NCBI GenBank assembly: GCA_022572185.1
Contig: JACZWL010000015.1
Coordinates: 1 to 62,342 of the forward strand
Reading direction: 5' to 3'
From: Pseudomonadota bacterium
GTDB taxonomy: Bacteria; Pseudomonadota; Gammaproteobacteria; Steroidobacterales; Woeseiaceae
Length of the DNA stretch: 62,342 bases
The notes beneath the pieces are model-generated. The model did not search any database. It was not told where the DNA came from and saw nothing but the letters and a program-made list of their open reading frames with translations. This document shows positions 38,871-48,454 of this stretch, piece after piece. The position numbers and the translations under genes are program-made. Within the stretch, counting starts at the first letter, position 1. Each line of letters opens with the position of its first letter.

Positions 38871-39806
38871 CTAGTTCGCGCCCTGGCGTATGAATTTTAC
38901 CGGGTTGACGCGATGGCCACGATGGAGCACTTCGAAGTGCAGGTTAGGTCCCGTGGCCCGGCCGCTGTCGCCCATCAGCGCCACGGTCTGGCCTTTTCTA
39001 ACCTCCTGGCCGATAGAAACCAGGTTTTCCGAGTTGTGCGCGTAGCGCGTCGAGTAGCCATTACCGTGGTTGATCTCGATGAGCTTGCCGAAGCCATATC
39101 GTGACGACGACCAGGTCACGACGCCGTCTGCCACGGCGATAATCTCCGCCCCTAATTTACCGGCAAAATCGACGCCCTTGTGATTGGCGGGTTTCCCGGT
39201 GAAAGGATCCGTGCGTCGTCCGAAATACGAGGACATCCAGCCGGACTTGACGGGCCGCCCTTTCGGATAGACTCTTTCACTGAGATTCTTGTTCATGAGG
39301 ACGCTCTCCAGAACGCCCAGTTGCACTTCACGGTCATCGAGCTGCCTGTCGAGGCCTGCCATTGCTGCGAGCACCTCGGGTACTGCAATGGCTGAGCCGG
39401 TGGCATACGGCTCTTCAGGTCCACCAAACGCAGGATCCGAGTCGAAATCGAACTCGCCGTCCTCGAGGCCAGCCATGCCGGTGAGCCGTCTGCCAAGCGC
39501 ATCGAGGCGGATGATGCGGGCATTCATCTGACCGATGCGGATGGCCAGCGCGTCAAGGGTATCCTCTGTTTGCTGCCGCGTGGTGGCGATTGCCTCGCGT
39601 TGCGAGGCGAGTTCTCCGCTCAGGTTCTCGACCTGGGTCATACTCACGCCGGAGCCCGTCTGCACCGAATACCAATAGCCGCCAACAAAAGCAGTTGAGC
39701 AAAGCGCGCCCGCAACGAGGACGGCGAGGGCAGCCACTGACCTGCCAGACAGGTTAAGCTGCCGGGGTCTTCCGAACCCCTTGCCGAATATGACTATATT
39801 TATCAC
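38871..39806 (-). CDS. M23-family endopeptidase, membrane anchored
   Basis: The 311-residue protein has a short cytoplasmic N-terminus, one membrane anchor at about residues 24-46, a coiled-coil-like periplasmic stretch (60-110) and a C-terminal LytM/M23 domain. Active-site residues: His209 and Asp213 (NHKGVDFAG), His257 (RYAHN) and His290, but the first His of the usual HxH is Asn288 (GPNLHFEV). The fold suggests cleavage of peptidoglycan cross-bridges or regulation of another amidase. The GTG start lies 112 nt after a c-di-GMP-I riboswitch candidate on the same strand, so its expression is probably second-messenger controlled. It lies between lpxC/dciA and secA. Confidence 0.9.
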   Translation of the reverse strand: MINIVIFGKGFGRPRQLNLSGRSVAALAVLVAGALCSTAFVGGYWYSVQTGSGVSMTQVENLSGELASQREAIATTRQQTEDTLDALAIRIGQMNARIIRLDALGRRLTGMAGLEDGEFDFDSDPAFGGPEEPYATGSAIAVPEVLAAMAGLDRQLDDREVQLGVLESVLMNKNLSERVYPKGRPVKSGWMSSYFGRRTDPFTGKPANHKGVDFAGKLGAEIIAVADGVVTWSSSRYGFGKLIEINHGNGYSTRYAHNSENLVSIGQEVRKGQTVALMGDSGRATGPNLHFEVLHRGHRVNPVKFIRQGAN

Positions 39807-39918
39807 GTGCGCCCCGGTGGCGTGTTTTTCGAATTATTAGTCCTTGATATGCAACCAGTTGACTCGCAGACGAGCTGCCACGGCTGGCGCCCTCTCGTTG
39901 TTGTCGGCCCACGCTCAA

Positions 39919-40014
39919 TGGTCACTTCGGTAGCCCCGCTATCCTAGGAACAATTCCCTTAGATCGGTGGTTTTGCGTCCCCGTCTTTCGGCGGGTATGC
40001 CCTTATCGATCGGG
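39919..40014 (-). promoter_or_regulatory. c-di-GMP-I (GEMM) riboswitch candidate
   Basis: The minus strand reads GATAAGGGCATACCCGCCGA, then AAGACGGGGACGCAAAACCA, then CCGATCTAAGG, a variable loop, and ATAGCGGGGCTACCG. This follows the known GEMM-I aptamer, such as V. cholerae Vc2, element by element: AGGGCAnACC, a GAAA tetraloop closed by C/G pairs, GGGACGCAAA, CCnCCG, CTAA, and TAGCGGGGnTACCGA. It sits upstream of the M23 gene in sense orientation. No U-tract terminator lies in the following 112 nt, so control of translation start or of processing seems more likely than attenuation. This is pattern matching by eye without a covariance search. Confidence 0.9.
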
Positions 40015-40114
40015 TAAATATGCATAATGCAGCTTTCCATTACAAGATCAGGCGCCCGGAACCTTGATTCCGGTCACCTGGAAGCCCGAAAATTGCCAAC
40101 TCCGTCACACTTCT

Positions 40115-40426
40115 ATGTCGATAATTCGCCTCGAAAAATTGCTAAAAACGGGCTCCGGCGGGGCCCTGGAGAAAATTGTCCAACGTGCTCAAAATATGGA
40201 CGATTTGACGACCGCCCTGAGGGCGTTTTTGCCGGCCGACGCGCAATCGCATTTGCTCGCAGCCAATCTGCGCGAAAATGGGGAACTGGTGCTGATCTGC
40301 AGCACGTCATCCTGGGCCGCGCGGCTCCGTTTCGAAAGCGACCAGCTGATTGAAGCCGCCCGCATGACGGGTGCCGTCGTCAACAGCTGCAAGGTCAAGG
40401 TATCTCCGTCGGCAGGGAGCATGTAG
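40115..40426 (+). CDS. dciA: DUF721 / DciA-type helicase-loading protein
   Basis: The 103-residue protein from ATG 40115 starts MSIIRLEKLLKTGSGGALEK and contains FLPADAQSHLLAANLRENGELVLICSTSSWAARLRFESDQL, the DUF721 core, which has a KH-like fold. DciA is the common, non-enteric bacterial loader that interacts with DnaB at replication forks. The upstream frame is open to 40064 but not conserved. It is divergent from the M23 gene and convergent with lpxC; its 5' flank overlaps the riboswitch in antisense. A DUF721 gene near lpxC and secA is common in gammaproteobacteria. Confidence 0.85.
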   Translation: MSIIRLEKLLKTGSGGALEKIVQRAQNMDDLTTALRAFLPADAQSHLLAANLRENGELVLICSTSSWAARLRFESDQLIEAARMTGAVVNSCKVKVSPSAGSM

Positions 40427-40503
40427 GTGTTGTGTCGGAGCGCAGTCCGCCTGCCAGTGCTATTAGCAGCTTTCTGCTCGCTGCGGACCCGCATTTATTG
40501 ATT

Positions 40504-40521
40504 CGCCCGTCAGGACGGGCG
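40504..40521 (-). repeat. GCCCGTC hairpin after lpxC
   Basis: CGCCCGTC and GACGGGCG form a perfect 8-bp stem with a 2-nt loop, 6 nt past the lpxC stop. It shares its core with the stem after alaS (2277-2292). A U tract is missing. Confidence 0.6.
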
Positions 40522-40527
40522 ATCTAC

Positions 40528-41436
40528 TTACGCGTAGGCGGGAGCTGCGTACGAAATCGGCGCTTTGCGGGAATCCTCGAAGGTCACCTCTTCCCACGCA
40601 GCCGCATCATCCAGAAGAGCACGTAACAACTTGTTGTTGAGTCCGTGTCCGGACTTGTGCCCTGAGAATTCACCAACAAGGCTGTGTCCCAGCAGATAGA
40701 TGTCGCCAATCGCGTCCAGAATCTTGTGAATAACGAACTCGTTCGAATAGCGCAGTCCGTCTTCATTCAGAATCCGGTAGTCATCCAGCACGATCGCGTT
40801 ATCCATGCTGCCGCCCAGCGTCAGGTTGCGCTCGCGCAGTGTCTCGACGTCTCGGAGAAAACAAAACGTTCTTGCACGACTGACTTCTTTCAAAAAAGAA
40901 GTCGATGAGAAATCGATCGAGGCATCCCGGCTAAGCTTATTGAAAACAGGGTGATTGAAGGAAATCTCGAAATTGACTTTGAAGCCGTTGAACGGTGTCA
41001 GTTGCGCCCATTTGTCCTCGTCCTCGACCCGGATCTTTTTCTTGATGCGAATAAAGCGCTTCGCCGCTTGCTGTTCTTCAATGCCCGCCGACTGCAGGAG
41101 AAATACGAAGGGTGCAGCGCTGCCATCCATTATTGGTACTTCTGGTGCCGATAAATCGACCGTCAGATTATCAATCCCCAGTCCGGCCAAAGCAGACATC
41201 AGGTGCTCAACCGTCGCGACCTTGACGCCGTCTTTAATCAGCGTTGTACCCAGCATCGTCTCGCCGACCATTCTCGGGTCGGCTTTGATATCGACCGGTT
41301 TGTCGAGATCTACACGGCGGAACGTAATTCCGGCATTTACGGCTGCCGGGCGCAGGGTCATATAGACTTTTTCGCCAGTATGCAGCCCGACGCCGGTAGC
41401 ACGAATCGCCGTTTTTATGGTTCGTTGTCGCAACAT
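40528..41436 (-). CDS. lpxC: UDP-3-O-acyl-GlcNAc deacetylase LpxC
   Basis: The 302-residue enzyme from ATG 41436 starts [20 protein letters not shown]. It carries out the committed step of lipid A synthesis. Zinc ligands are visible in [11 protein letters not shown] (His) and HKILDAIGD (His and Asp), and the catalytic His in [10 protein letters not shown]. Family length is about 305. It follows ftsZ across a 419-nt gap, as at the end of the dcw cluster in E. coli and Pseudomonas. Upstream in-frame codons to 41571 are not conserved. Confidence 0.97.
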   Translation of the reverse strand: MLRQRTIKTAIRATGVGLHTGEKVYMTLRPAAVNAGITFRRVDLDKPVDIKADPRMVGETMLGTTLIKDGVKVATVEHLMSALAGLGIDNLTVDLSAPEVPIMDGSAAPFVFLLQSAGIEEQQAAKRFIRIKKKIRVEDEDKWAQLTPFNGFKVNFEISFNHPVFNKLSRDASIDFSSTSFLKEVSRARTFCFLRDVETLRERNLTLGGSMDNAIVLDDYRILNEDGLRYSNEFVIHKILDAIGDIYLLGHSLVGEFSGHKSGHGLNNKLLRALLDDAAAWEEVTFEDSRKAPISYAAPAYA

Positions 41437-41637
41437 AGCTACAAAGTTCCGCGTATTGGCTGCCGGCCGCCTGTTCGCGCCTGACACTCGTCGAAGCCCT
41501 TGATTAGCAGGCCACTGACACTCAAAAAAGACCGGTATCCCCAAAAAAGCCGACATTGTTACGCCGGCCACTGTTGTGCAACCACCACCGAGATTTAAAG
41601 GCTTACGGCAATTGTTTCACACAGGTTAGCGCGAGAG

Positions 41638-41665
41638 GGTATCACATTGCCGAAAATTACATCAA
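41638..41665 (-). promoter_or_regulatory. Possible lpxC promoter
   Basis: On the minus strand TTGATG, 16 nt, then GATACC preceded by TGT (an extended -10). It lies about 200 nt before the lpxC start, so a long leader would follow. Confidence 0.4.
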
Positions 41666-41759
41666 ATATCAGCAACATAAATGCGGCCTGAATCACGCAT
41701 CCCGGCGTAGCTGGGAAACGACGAGTTTGTTTCCTTGGCGAGCGGCATGTTCAGGAGAA

Positions 41760-41798
41760 GCCGGCCCTGAGATTTCCGACGGAAATCTCAGGGCCGGC
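41760..41798. repeat. 18-bp perfect hairpin after ftsZ
   Basis: GCCGGCCCTGAGATTTCC pairs perfectly with GGAAATCTCAGGGCCGGC across a 3-nt loop, 58 nt past the ftsZ stop. It has no U tract on either strand. It may end or protect the ftsZ transcript, or be an inserted palindromic repeat. Confidence 0.8.
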
Positions 41799-41855
41799 GG
41801 AGCGGAGAAACGACGATCTCACCGAGTGAGCGTATGACAGCGTCGTTTTCTGGTG

Positions 41856-42998
41856 TCAGTCAGCCTGGCGCCTCAGGAACGCTGGAATATCCAGTAGCTC
41901 TTCCTGCAAGCCGGCTTCGTCCAGACCGTCACCGACTGCCCGTTTACGCTGCACAGTTGGCTTGTCGAGAACCTGATAGTTCGGCTCGATGGTAGCTGCC
42001 GTCTGGCGCACGACGCGCATCGGTGACTCGGCCTGCGCGGCCTGCTGACCCAGTCCGGTTGCAACCACGGTTACGCGAATCATGTCGGTCATGCTCGGAT
42101 CGATAACAGTGCCCATGACGATCGTTGCATTTTCCGACGAGAATTCCTTGATCGTATTGCCGACTTCCTGGAATTCGCCGATGGAGAGGTCCGTCCCCGC
42201 CGTGACATTGACGAGGATGCCCTTTGCCCCGGCCAAGTTGATATCCTCGAGCAGCGGGCTGGAGATCGCCGCTTCAGCGGCTTCGCGTGCCCGGTCTTCT
42301 CCTGACGACGAACCGGACCCCATCATGGCCATACCCATTTCAGCCATAACCGTGCGAACGTCGGCAAAATCGACGTTGATCAGGCCCGGGCAGGTGATCA
42401 ATTCTGCAATACCCTGAACCGCGCCCTGCAGAACCTGGTTCGCCGATCTGAAGGCATCCAACAGGGTTGTCTCGCCGCCAAGAACGGTCAGGAGCTTCTC
42501 GTTCGGAATCGTAATGAGGGAATCGACATACTTGCCGAGTTCGGCGATGCCTTGCTCGGCGACCGCCATGCGTTTGCGGCCCTCCATGACGAATGGCTTC
42601 GTCACGATAGCAACCGTCAGAATGCCGAGTTCCTTTGCGACCTGTGCGACAACCGGCGTCGCCCCGCTGCCGGTGCCGCCACCCATGCCGGTGGTAATGA
42701 AGAGCATGTCGGCGCCCTCGATAACCTCCTGGATCCGGTCCCGGTCTTCCATCGCCGCCTGACGCCCGATATCGGGGTCGGCTCCGGCGCCGAGTCCTTT
42801 CGTGATGTTGCAGCCGATCTGAAGCGCCGTGCGCACACGCGCACTGTTCAGTGCTTGCGCGTCGGTATTCGCGCAAATGAAATCGACACCCTCGATACCT
42901 GCATTGACCATGTGAGCGACGGCGTTACCGCCGCCGCCGCCGACACCAATCACTTTTATCACCGCGCTCTGGCTGTGCGCATCCATCAGTTCAAACAT
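41856..42998 (-). CDS. ftsZ: Cell division GTPase FtsZ
   Basis: The 380-residue tubulin homolog has the N-terminal [15 protein letters not shown], the GTP-binding GGGTGSG at 106-112, the T7 catalytic loop [11 protein letters not shown], a short linker and the C-terminal peptide [13 protein letters not shown] that binds FtsA, ZipA and ZapD. It forms the Z ring. It follows ftsA by 103 nt, a gap that may hold its own promoter. Confidence 0.98.
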   Translation of the reverse strand: MFELMDAHSQSAVIKVIGVGGGGGNAVAHMVNAGIEGVDFICANTDAQALNSARVRTALQIGCNITKGLGAGADPDIGRQAAMEDRDRIQEVIEGADMLFITTGMGGGTGSGATPVVAQVAKELGILTVAIVTKPFVMEGRKRMAVAEQGIAELGKYVDSLITIPNEKLLTVLGGETTLLDAFRSANQVLQGAVQGIAELITCPGLINVDFADVRTVMAEMGMAMMGSGSSSGEDRAREAAEAAISSPLLEDINLAGAKGILVNVTAGTDLSIGEFQEVGNTIKEFSSENATIVMGTVIDPSMTDMIRVTVVATGLGQQAAQAESPMRVVRQTAATIEPNYQVLDKPTVQRKRAVGDGLDEAGLQEELLDIPAFLRRQAD

Positions 42999-43101
42999 TT
43001 TAGTTCCCTCCGCTAAGGAATTTTTTGTTTAAAAACCTGCTCACTCGTTTACTTCGCTTGTCTTCAAACACTCGAAAATCTCTGTCGTTACTTCTGTTCA
43101 A

Positions 43102-44340
43102 TCAATACTGACCCTGAAACCAGGATTTCATCTGTCCCCACGTGTCGGCGATGCGACCAGAGCCCGGCGCGCTGCGCTGGTTTCGCCGCACGATGTTTTC
43201 ATAGCCGTAGAGAAGCAATCCCACGCCCGTTGCGTGTATGGGGTTTCTTACGACGTCCATGAGTCCGGTGACGTACTGCGGCGCACCGAGCCGCACGGGC
43301 ATATGGAAGACTTCTTCGGCAAGCTCAACAGCACCTTCCATCTTGGCGCTGCCACCGGTAATAATGACGCCCGCTGCAATAAGTTCTTCGAAGCCGCTGC
43401 GTCTTAATTCGTCTCGAATCAGACCGAACAACTCTTCAAAGCGCGGCTCCACAATTTCTGCGAGGGTCTGCCGCGCCAGCCTCCTGGGCGGGCGGTCACC
43501 AACACTGGGAACCTCGATCGTTTCATCCGGGTTAGCGAGTTGCGATAAGGCGCAGGCATATTTGATTTTGATTTCCTCGGCATACTGTGTCGGCGTCCGC
43601 ATGGACACAGCGATATCGTTCGTTACCTGATCACCGGCTATCGGAATGACCGCCGTGTGCTGAATCGCCCCACCAAGGAATACGGCAAGGTCTGTCGTCC
43701 CGCCGCCTATGTCGACGAGACAGGCGCCCAATTCCTTTTCGTCGTCAGTCAGCACCGCATAACTCGAGGCGAGTTGCTGAAGTACGATGTCGTCAACTTC
43801 GAGGCCGCAACGCTGTATGCACTTGACGATATTTTGCGCGGCGCTTTCCGCGCCGGTAACCATATGTACTTTGGCTTCCAGGCGAACGCCCGACATGCCG
43901 ATCGGCTCGCGAATGCCTTCCTGGTTATCGATCACGAATTCCTGCGGCAGGATATGCAGAATTTTCTGGTCGGCCGGTATGGCAACTGCGCGCGCCGCAT
44001 CGATGACTCTGTCAACGTCGCCGAAGCTAACTTCCTTATCGCGGATGGCCACGATGCCGTGAGAGTTCAGGCTCCTCACATGACTGCCTGCGATACCCGT
44101 ATGTACGGAACGAATATCGCAACCTGCCATCAGTTCGGCTTCCTCGACCGCCCGTTGGATCGAATGAACCGTGGATTCGATGTTGACGACGACGCCTTTC
44201 TTTAGCCCGCGGGACGGATGCGAACCGATACCCACCACTTCGATATTACCGTCTTCACTCAGCTCACCGACGATCGCAACTACCTTGGACGTGCCGATAT
44301 CCAGCCCGACGATGAGGTTCTTATCGATTTTTTTCGACAC
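43102..44340 (-). CDS. ftsA: Cell division protein FtsA
   Basis: The 412-residue actin-like protein has LIVGLDIGTSKVVAIVGE, the phosphate-2 loop CLVDIGGGTTDLAVF and GVIITGGSAKMEG, and ends in a membrane-targeting helix, WGQMKSWFQGQY. It tethers FtsZ to the inner membrane and recruits later divisome proteins. The GTG start overlaps the ftsQ stop by one base (TAGTG). Confidence 0.97.
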   Translation of the reverse strand: MSKKIDKNLIVGLDIGTSKVVAIVGELSEDGNIEVVGIGSHPSRGLKKGVVVNIESTVHSIQRAVEEAELMAGCDIRSVHTGIAGSHVRSLNSHGIVAIRDKEVSFGDVDRVIDAARAVAIPADQKILHILPQEFVIDNQEGIREPIGMSGVRLEAKVHMVTGAESAAQNIVKCIQRCGLEVDDIVLQQLASSYAVLTDDEKELGACLVDIGGGTTDLAVFLGGAIQHTAVIPIAGDQVTNDIAVSMRTPTQYAEEIKIKYACALSQLANPDETIEVPSVGDRPPRRLARQTLAEIVEPRFEELFGLIRDELRRSGFEELIAAGVIITGGSAKMEGAVELAEEVFHMPVRLGAPQYVTGLMDVVRNPIHATGVGLLLYGYENIVRRNQRSAPGSGRIADTWGQMKSWFQGQY

Positions 44341-45152
44341 TAGTCAGCGCCTCGCGATGCCATCATTTTTAGTTTCTTACTGAGCCGATTTTCAGCGGGC
44401 GGTCGAGACCCGTTTTTCCAGCCAATCGTGAAACCGTTGTTGTAACGCATGTCAACGTAGTCGATGTCTGCCGCACGGCTCGTAATTATGTTTGCGACTA
44501 CGTCCAGAAACAGCTTCGTGCGCTGCACGATTTCCCGCCTGCCGAATCTGATATCGACACCGTTTTGCAATGTCATCTCCCATGCACCGCGTGCATCCAT
44601 GTGAACGCGACGCAGGTCCAGCCCGAGCGGAATCAGCTGCTCACGAATCGCCAGGTAGCGCTTGGCAATTTCGGCGGATCGGTTCGGTGGACCGCTCAGC
44701 CGTGGCAGCTCGGCGGGAATGTGGCGTGCATCGGTAACGAAAAGCTCACCACGCGTGTTCAGGAGTCCGCGCTCGCCCCAGCACGCGGCGGGAACCTGTT
44801 CGATCACGCTGATTTCGAGCTGGCTGGGCCAACGTCTGACAACGTTCGCCTGATCGATCCAGGGCAGTGCGACGATCAAGCGCTGAATCTCGGACAGATT
44901 CACACTCAGGAAACCATCACTGAGCGCGCCAGATATCGCTTCTTCGATTTGTAGTGCACTCACGCGCTGAAACGACCCTTCAATCGTTATCGAACGGATT
45001 GGCCGGTCGAGCAACGTGGCGCTCAACTCGTAGCTCAGAAAAATGACGCCTGCCGCGATGAGCGGAGTCATTAGTTTGGCCAACGGAATCTTCGGCAGCC
45101 GGATCCTTCCTGGCCGCTGCGGCTTACGTCTCATTGCCTGTTTACGCGCCAT
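44340..45152 (-). CDS. ftsQ: Cell division protein FtsQ
   Basis: The 270-residue bitopic protein from ATG 45152 has a basic cytoplasmic tail (MARKQAMRRKPQRPGRIRLP), one membrane segment (LIAAGVIFLSYELSATLL), a POTRA domain beginning PIRSITIEGSFQRVSALQIE, and the periplasmic beta domain with PWIDQANVVRRWPSQLEISV. It links FtsA-Z to FtsL and FtsB. It overlaps ddlB by 11 nt; an in-frame TTG at 45167 is a less likely start. Confidence 0.95.
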   Translation of the reverse strand: MARKQAMRRKPQRPGRIRLPKIPLAKLMTPLIAAGVIFLSYELSATLLDRPIRSITIEGSFQRVSALQIEEAISGALSDGFLSVNLSEIQRLIVALPWIDQANVVRRWPSQLEISVIEQVPAACWGERGLLNTRGELFVTDARHIPAELPRLSGPPNRSAEIAKRYLAIREQLIPLGLDLRRVHMDARGAWEMTLQNGVDIRFGRREIVQRTKLFLDVVANIITSRAADIDYVDMRYNNGFTIGWKNGSRPPAENRLSKKLKMMASRGAD

Positions 45153-46137
45153 TGGCGGCCGCCTCAATGTGAGCTAGTTCCGACTGGTCCGAAATGCTGG
45201 TTTCCAGAATTCGCCAGCCAAGCTCGGCAAAATCGATGCCGGCAGTTTTTGCCGCCATTGGTACAAGGCTGTGGCTGGTCATGCCCGGCACGGTGTTTAC
45301 CTCGAGTACCTGTGGTTCACCGTCACTGCACGTCATGAAATCGACCCTGCCCCAGCCCGAACAGCCCAGCACGTCAAATGCGGCAATGGCGAGCTTCGCA
45401 TACACTGCCTCCAGCGCAGGGTCGTCAGTACCCGGACACCGGTATTTGGTGCTGTCCGCTTCATACTTCGCGCGATAATCGTAAAAGACACGTGGCGTTT
45501 CGATGCAGATACTCGGCAGTGCCTCGCCCTGAAGAACGGCAACAGTCATTTCGTCGCCGACGATGCATCGCTCTGCCAGGGCCGGGCCGGAGAAACTAAG
45601 CGCCAGATCCACGGCAGCGCCTAGTTCGCCGGATTCAAATATTTTGGTCATGCCAACGCTGGATCCCTGATTCGACGGCTTCAATATGAGTGGATAACCA
45701 AACTCTTCTGCCGCCAGGACTGCATCGGCTTTCTTTTCAACGATGGAGAAATCCGGCGTCGCAATGCCTGCCTCTCTAAAAAGGCGCTTGCTGCGGATCT
45801 TATCCATCGCGAGCGCCGATGCCATGACGCCGCTTCCCGTATAAGGAGTATTGAGCCATTGCAACGCACCCTGAATAGCGCCGTCTTCACCGCCCGTTCC
45901 ATGCAAAGCTATCCAGACGCGATCAAATCCGGCCTCGCCGAAGTCGTGCATGCTTCTCTCAGCGGGATCCCAGGCTTGCGCCTCGACACCACGCGATTGA
46001 AGCGCGGCGAGGACAGCATTGCCGGAATTCAAAGACACTTCCCGCTCTGACGAAAAACCGCCGAACATGACGGCGACTCTGCCGAAGTCGGCGGCATTAC
46101 TGACTACGATGCGATATTCTTCACTCACGGCGCTCAC
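45142..46137 (-). CDS. ddlB: D-alanine-D-alanine ligase B
   Basis: The 331-residue ATP-grasp enzyme makes the D-Ala-D-Ala end of the stem peptide. It shows VAVMFGGFSSEREVSLNSG, LHGTGGEDGAIQGALQ, LKPSNQGSSVGMTK and EVNTVPGMTSHSLVPMAAK. The N-terminal 15 residues before the first strand are not conserved, so the real start may be slightly internal. It overlaps murB by 4 nt. Confidence 0.96.
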   Translation of the reverse strand: MSAVSEEYRIVVSNAADFGRVAVMFGGFSSEREVSLNSGNAVLAALQSRGVEAQAWDPAERSMHDFGEAGFDRVWIALHGTGGEDGAIQGALQWLNTPYTGSGVMASALAMDKIRSKRLFREAGIATPDFSIVEKKADAVLAAEEFGYPLILKPSNQGSSVGMTKIFESGELGAAVDLALSFSGPALAERCIVGDEMTVAVLQGEALPSICIETPRVFYDYRAKYEADSTKYRCPGTDDPALEAVYAKLAIAAFDVLGCSGWGRVDFMTCSDGEPQVLEVNTVPGMTSHSLVPMAAKTAGIDFAELGWRILETSISDQSELAHIEAAANGA

Positions 46138-47033
46138 GGCGCTGGATTTCCGACAATGCGAACTTCGTGGACCAGTTCGACGCCGTGTCGCTCAGCAACA
46201 GTCTGCTGTACGAAATTTATGAGTTGCTCGACATCGGCCGCGCTGGCTTTGTGGCTGTTGATAATGAAATTGGCGTGCTTGGCCGATACTTCGGCACCGC
46301 CGATGCGGTGTCCCTTCAGCCCCGCTACCTCGATCAACCTGGCGGCGTGATCGCCCGGCGGGTTTCTGAACACCGAACCGCAGCTCGGCAACCCGATCGG
46401 TTGAGTTGCCTTGCGACGATCGAGCATCTCCTTCAGCGTTTCCATGCTGGCTTCTGCCGCCGGATCGAATGCCAGCACCGCTTCAAGGAACCACTCGTCG
46501 GCGGGCCCGCTGACGCTGCGATAAGCAACCTTGTAGTCTGATGGCAGACGCTCGTGGATTTCGCCCTGCCGGTCGATTGTCTTGACGGACTTAATGCGCT
46601 CCCAGGTCTCCCCGCCGTACGCGCCGGCGTTCATTGCAAGCGCACCACCGAGTGTTCCAGGGATACCCGCAAAAAACTCGGCCGGACCGAGGCCCCAGCG
46701 AATGCATTGCCGCGCGAGCTGGGTGCAGGGACAGCCGGCACCCACCGTAGCCTCGTACGGGCCGGTTTGTTCAATATGTTTCAGAACACCCGCAACCGAA
46801 ATGACGACACCCGGCAGGCCACCGTCGCGGACCAGCAGGTTGCTGCCGGCGCCAAACCAGAACACAGGCACTTCAGTATCGAGCTCGCGAAGGAATATTG
46901 CCAGATCGTCAATATTCGCCGGCCTGAAGAAATATTCTGCCGGCCCGCCAACTCGCCATGAGGTATGCCGACTCATGGGTTCGTCGTGGAGCAGGACTCC
47001 TGTCACCGATGGACTCTTCTCGGCCGCCATCAT
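46134..47033 (-). CDS. murB: UDP-N-acetylenolpyruvoylglucosamine reductase, type II
   Basis: The 299-residue flavoenzyme reduces enolpyruvyl-UDP-GlcNAc to UDP-MurNAc. It has [16 protein letters not shown], the FAD site [13 protein letters not shown] and [20 protein letters not shown], and the catalytic Ser in [10 protein letters not shown]. The short form without the extra Tyr-loop domain marks it as type II, unlike the about 340-residue type I of E. coli. It is placed between murC and ddlB. Confidence 0.95.
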   Translation of the reverse strand: MMAAEKSPSVTGVLLHDEPMSRHTSWRVGGPAEYFFRPANIDDLAIFLRELDTEVPVFWFGAGSNLLVRDGGLPGVVISVAGVLKHIEQTGPYEATVGAGCPCTQLARQCIRWGLGPAEFFAGIPGTLGGALAMNAGAYGGETWERIKSVKTIDRQGEIHERLPSDYKVAYRSVSGPADEWFLEAVLAFDPAAEASMETLKEMLDRRKATQPIGLPSCGSVFRNPPGDHAARLIEVAGLKGHRIGGAEVSAKHANFIINSHKASAADVEQLINFVQQTVAERHGVELVHEVRIVGNPAP

Positions 47034-48454
47034 GAGTGCACCCTTAGTGATGGCTTCTTACAGAGCAGTTTCGGCAACTGAGACGCAAGGGCGCCGATAT
47101 CTCCGGCACCCATCGTCAACAGCAGATCGCCGTCAGCAAGTACACTTTCGAGCACCGCGGCGAGACCATCGAGCTCTTCCACAAATACGGGTTCCACACC
47201 GCCGCGACTCCGTACGGCACGAGCAATTGCCCTGCCATCCGCACCGGCAATCGGATCCTCTCCTGCCGCATACACTTCGAGAAGGATGAGCACATCGGCC
47301 TCGGACAGGACAGCGGCAAAATCGTCCATCAGGTCGCGCGTCCGCGAATACCGGTGTGGCTGGAAGGCAAGCACAATACGCTTGCCGGGCCAGCCAGCGC
47401 GCGCAGCCTCCAAGGTTGCTGCGATTTCAGTAGGGTGATGGCCGTAGTCGTCAATGAGCAAGACGCGGCCATTTGCAGTCTCAATCTCTCCGTGACTCTG
47501 GAAACGGCGTTCGATTCCCTCAAAGTTTTCGAGCGCCGTGACGACGGCCTGGTCACTAATCTGCAGTTCTATTGCGACGGCGATTGCAGCAAGCGCGTTA
47601 CGAACGTTATGCAAACCGGGTAATCGCAGGCTGACGTCCAGCGACTCTTTTTCGTTTGCTCGCACAACCCGGAAACGGCTCAGGCCTTCCGAAAACTCGA
47701 TATTTTCCGCGCGTATATCTGCGTCGCTGTCGATGCCATAGGTCACCGTCGATCTGCCCACCTGACCGAGCACTTCATTTATGCCGGGATCATCGGTGCA
47801 GAGAATGGCGAGACCGTAGAACGGCAGGTTGTGCAGAAACTCGACAAAGCTGTTTCGTAGTTTCTGCAGGTCGCCGTCATAGGTAGACATGTGGTCTGCG
47901 TCGATGTTGGTCACAATTGCAAGCATCGGCTTCAAATGCACAAAGCTGGCGTCGCTTTCGTCGGCTTCGGCCACGAGGTATTCGCCCTGACCGAGTCGCG
48001 CATTACTGTCCGCGCTTTTCAGGCGGCCGCCAATCACAAATGTCGGATCGAGGCCGCCCTCGGCAAGAATGCTCGCTATGAGGCTGGTGGTCGTCGTCTT
48101 TCCATGTGTACCGGCCACCGCGATCGAATAGCGAAAGCGCATGAGCTCGGCCAGCATCTCGGCCCGCTGCACAATCGGCATGAGCTGTTCACGTGCTGCT
48201 GCGACCTCCGGGTTGCTTTCATCGACGGCACTCGACACGACGACTGCATCGGCATCGCGGATGTTCTTTTCGTCGTGCCCGATGAATATGGTGGCACCAA
48301 GGTTTTTGAGTCGCAGAGTTGATGCGTTGTTTTTGAGGTCTGAACCCTGCACCTGATAACCCAGGCTCAGCATGACTTCGGCGATCCCGGACATCCCGGA
48401 ACCGCCTATGCCGACGAAGTGCACGCGGTTGATTCGTCGCATGCGCTGGATCAT
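47030..48454 (-). CDS. murC: UDP-MurNAc-L-alanine ligase
   Basis: The 474-residue Mur ligase has the N-terminal Rossmann [17 protein letters not shown], the ATP loop [34 protein letters not shown] in the central domain and [17 protein letters not shown] in the C-terminal domain. It adds L-Ala to UDP-MurNAc. It overlaps murG and murB by 4 nt each. Confidence 0.97.
   Translation of the reverse strand: MIQRMRRINRVHFVGIGGSGMSGIAEVMLSLGYQVQGSDLKNNASTLRLKNLGATIFIGHDEKNIRDADAVVVSSAVDESNPEVAAAREQLMPIVQRAEMLAELMRFRYSIAVAGTHGKTTTTSLIASILAEGGLDPTFVIGGRLKSADSNARLGQGEYLVAEADESDASFVHLKPMLAIVTNIDADHMSTYDGDLQKLRNSFVEFLHNLPFYGLAILCTDDPGINEVLGQVGRSTVTYGIDSDADIRAENIEFSEGLSRFRVVRANEKESLDVSLRLPGLHNVRNALAAIAVAIELQISDQAVVTALENFEGIERRFQSHGEIETANGRVLLIDDYGHHPTEIAATLEAARAGWPGKRIVLAFQPHRYSRTRDLMDDFAAVLSEADVLILLEVYAAGEDPIAGADGRAIARAVRSRGGVEPVFVEELDGLAAVLESVLADGDLLLTMGAGDIGALASQLPKLLCKKPSLRVHS

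Larger units (their letters stand above)
41437..41855. other. ftsZ-lpxC intergenic region
   Basis: This stretch of 419 nt has no convincing gene. It contains an 18-bp hairpin (41760-41798), a possible lpxC promoter (41638-41665) and repeated GAAACGACG motifs (near 41717 and 41812) with a CGTCGTTTTC partner near 41841. Confidence 0.6.
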
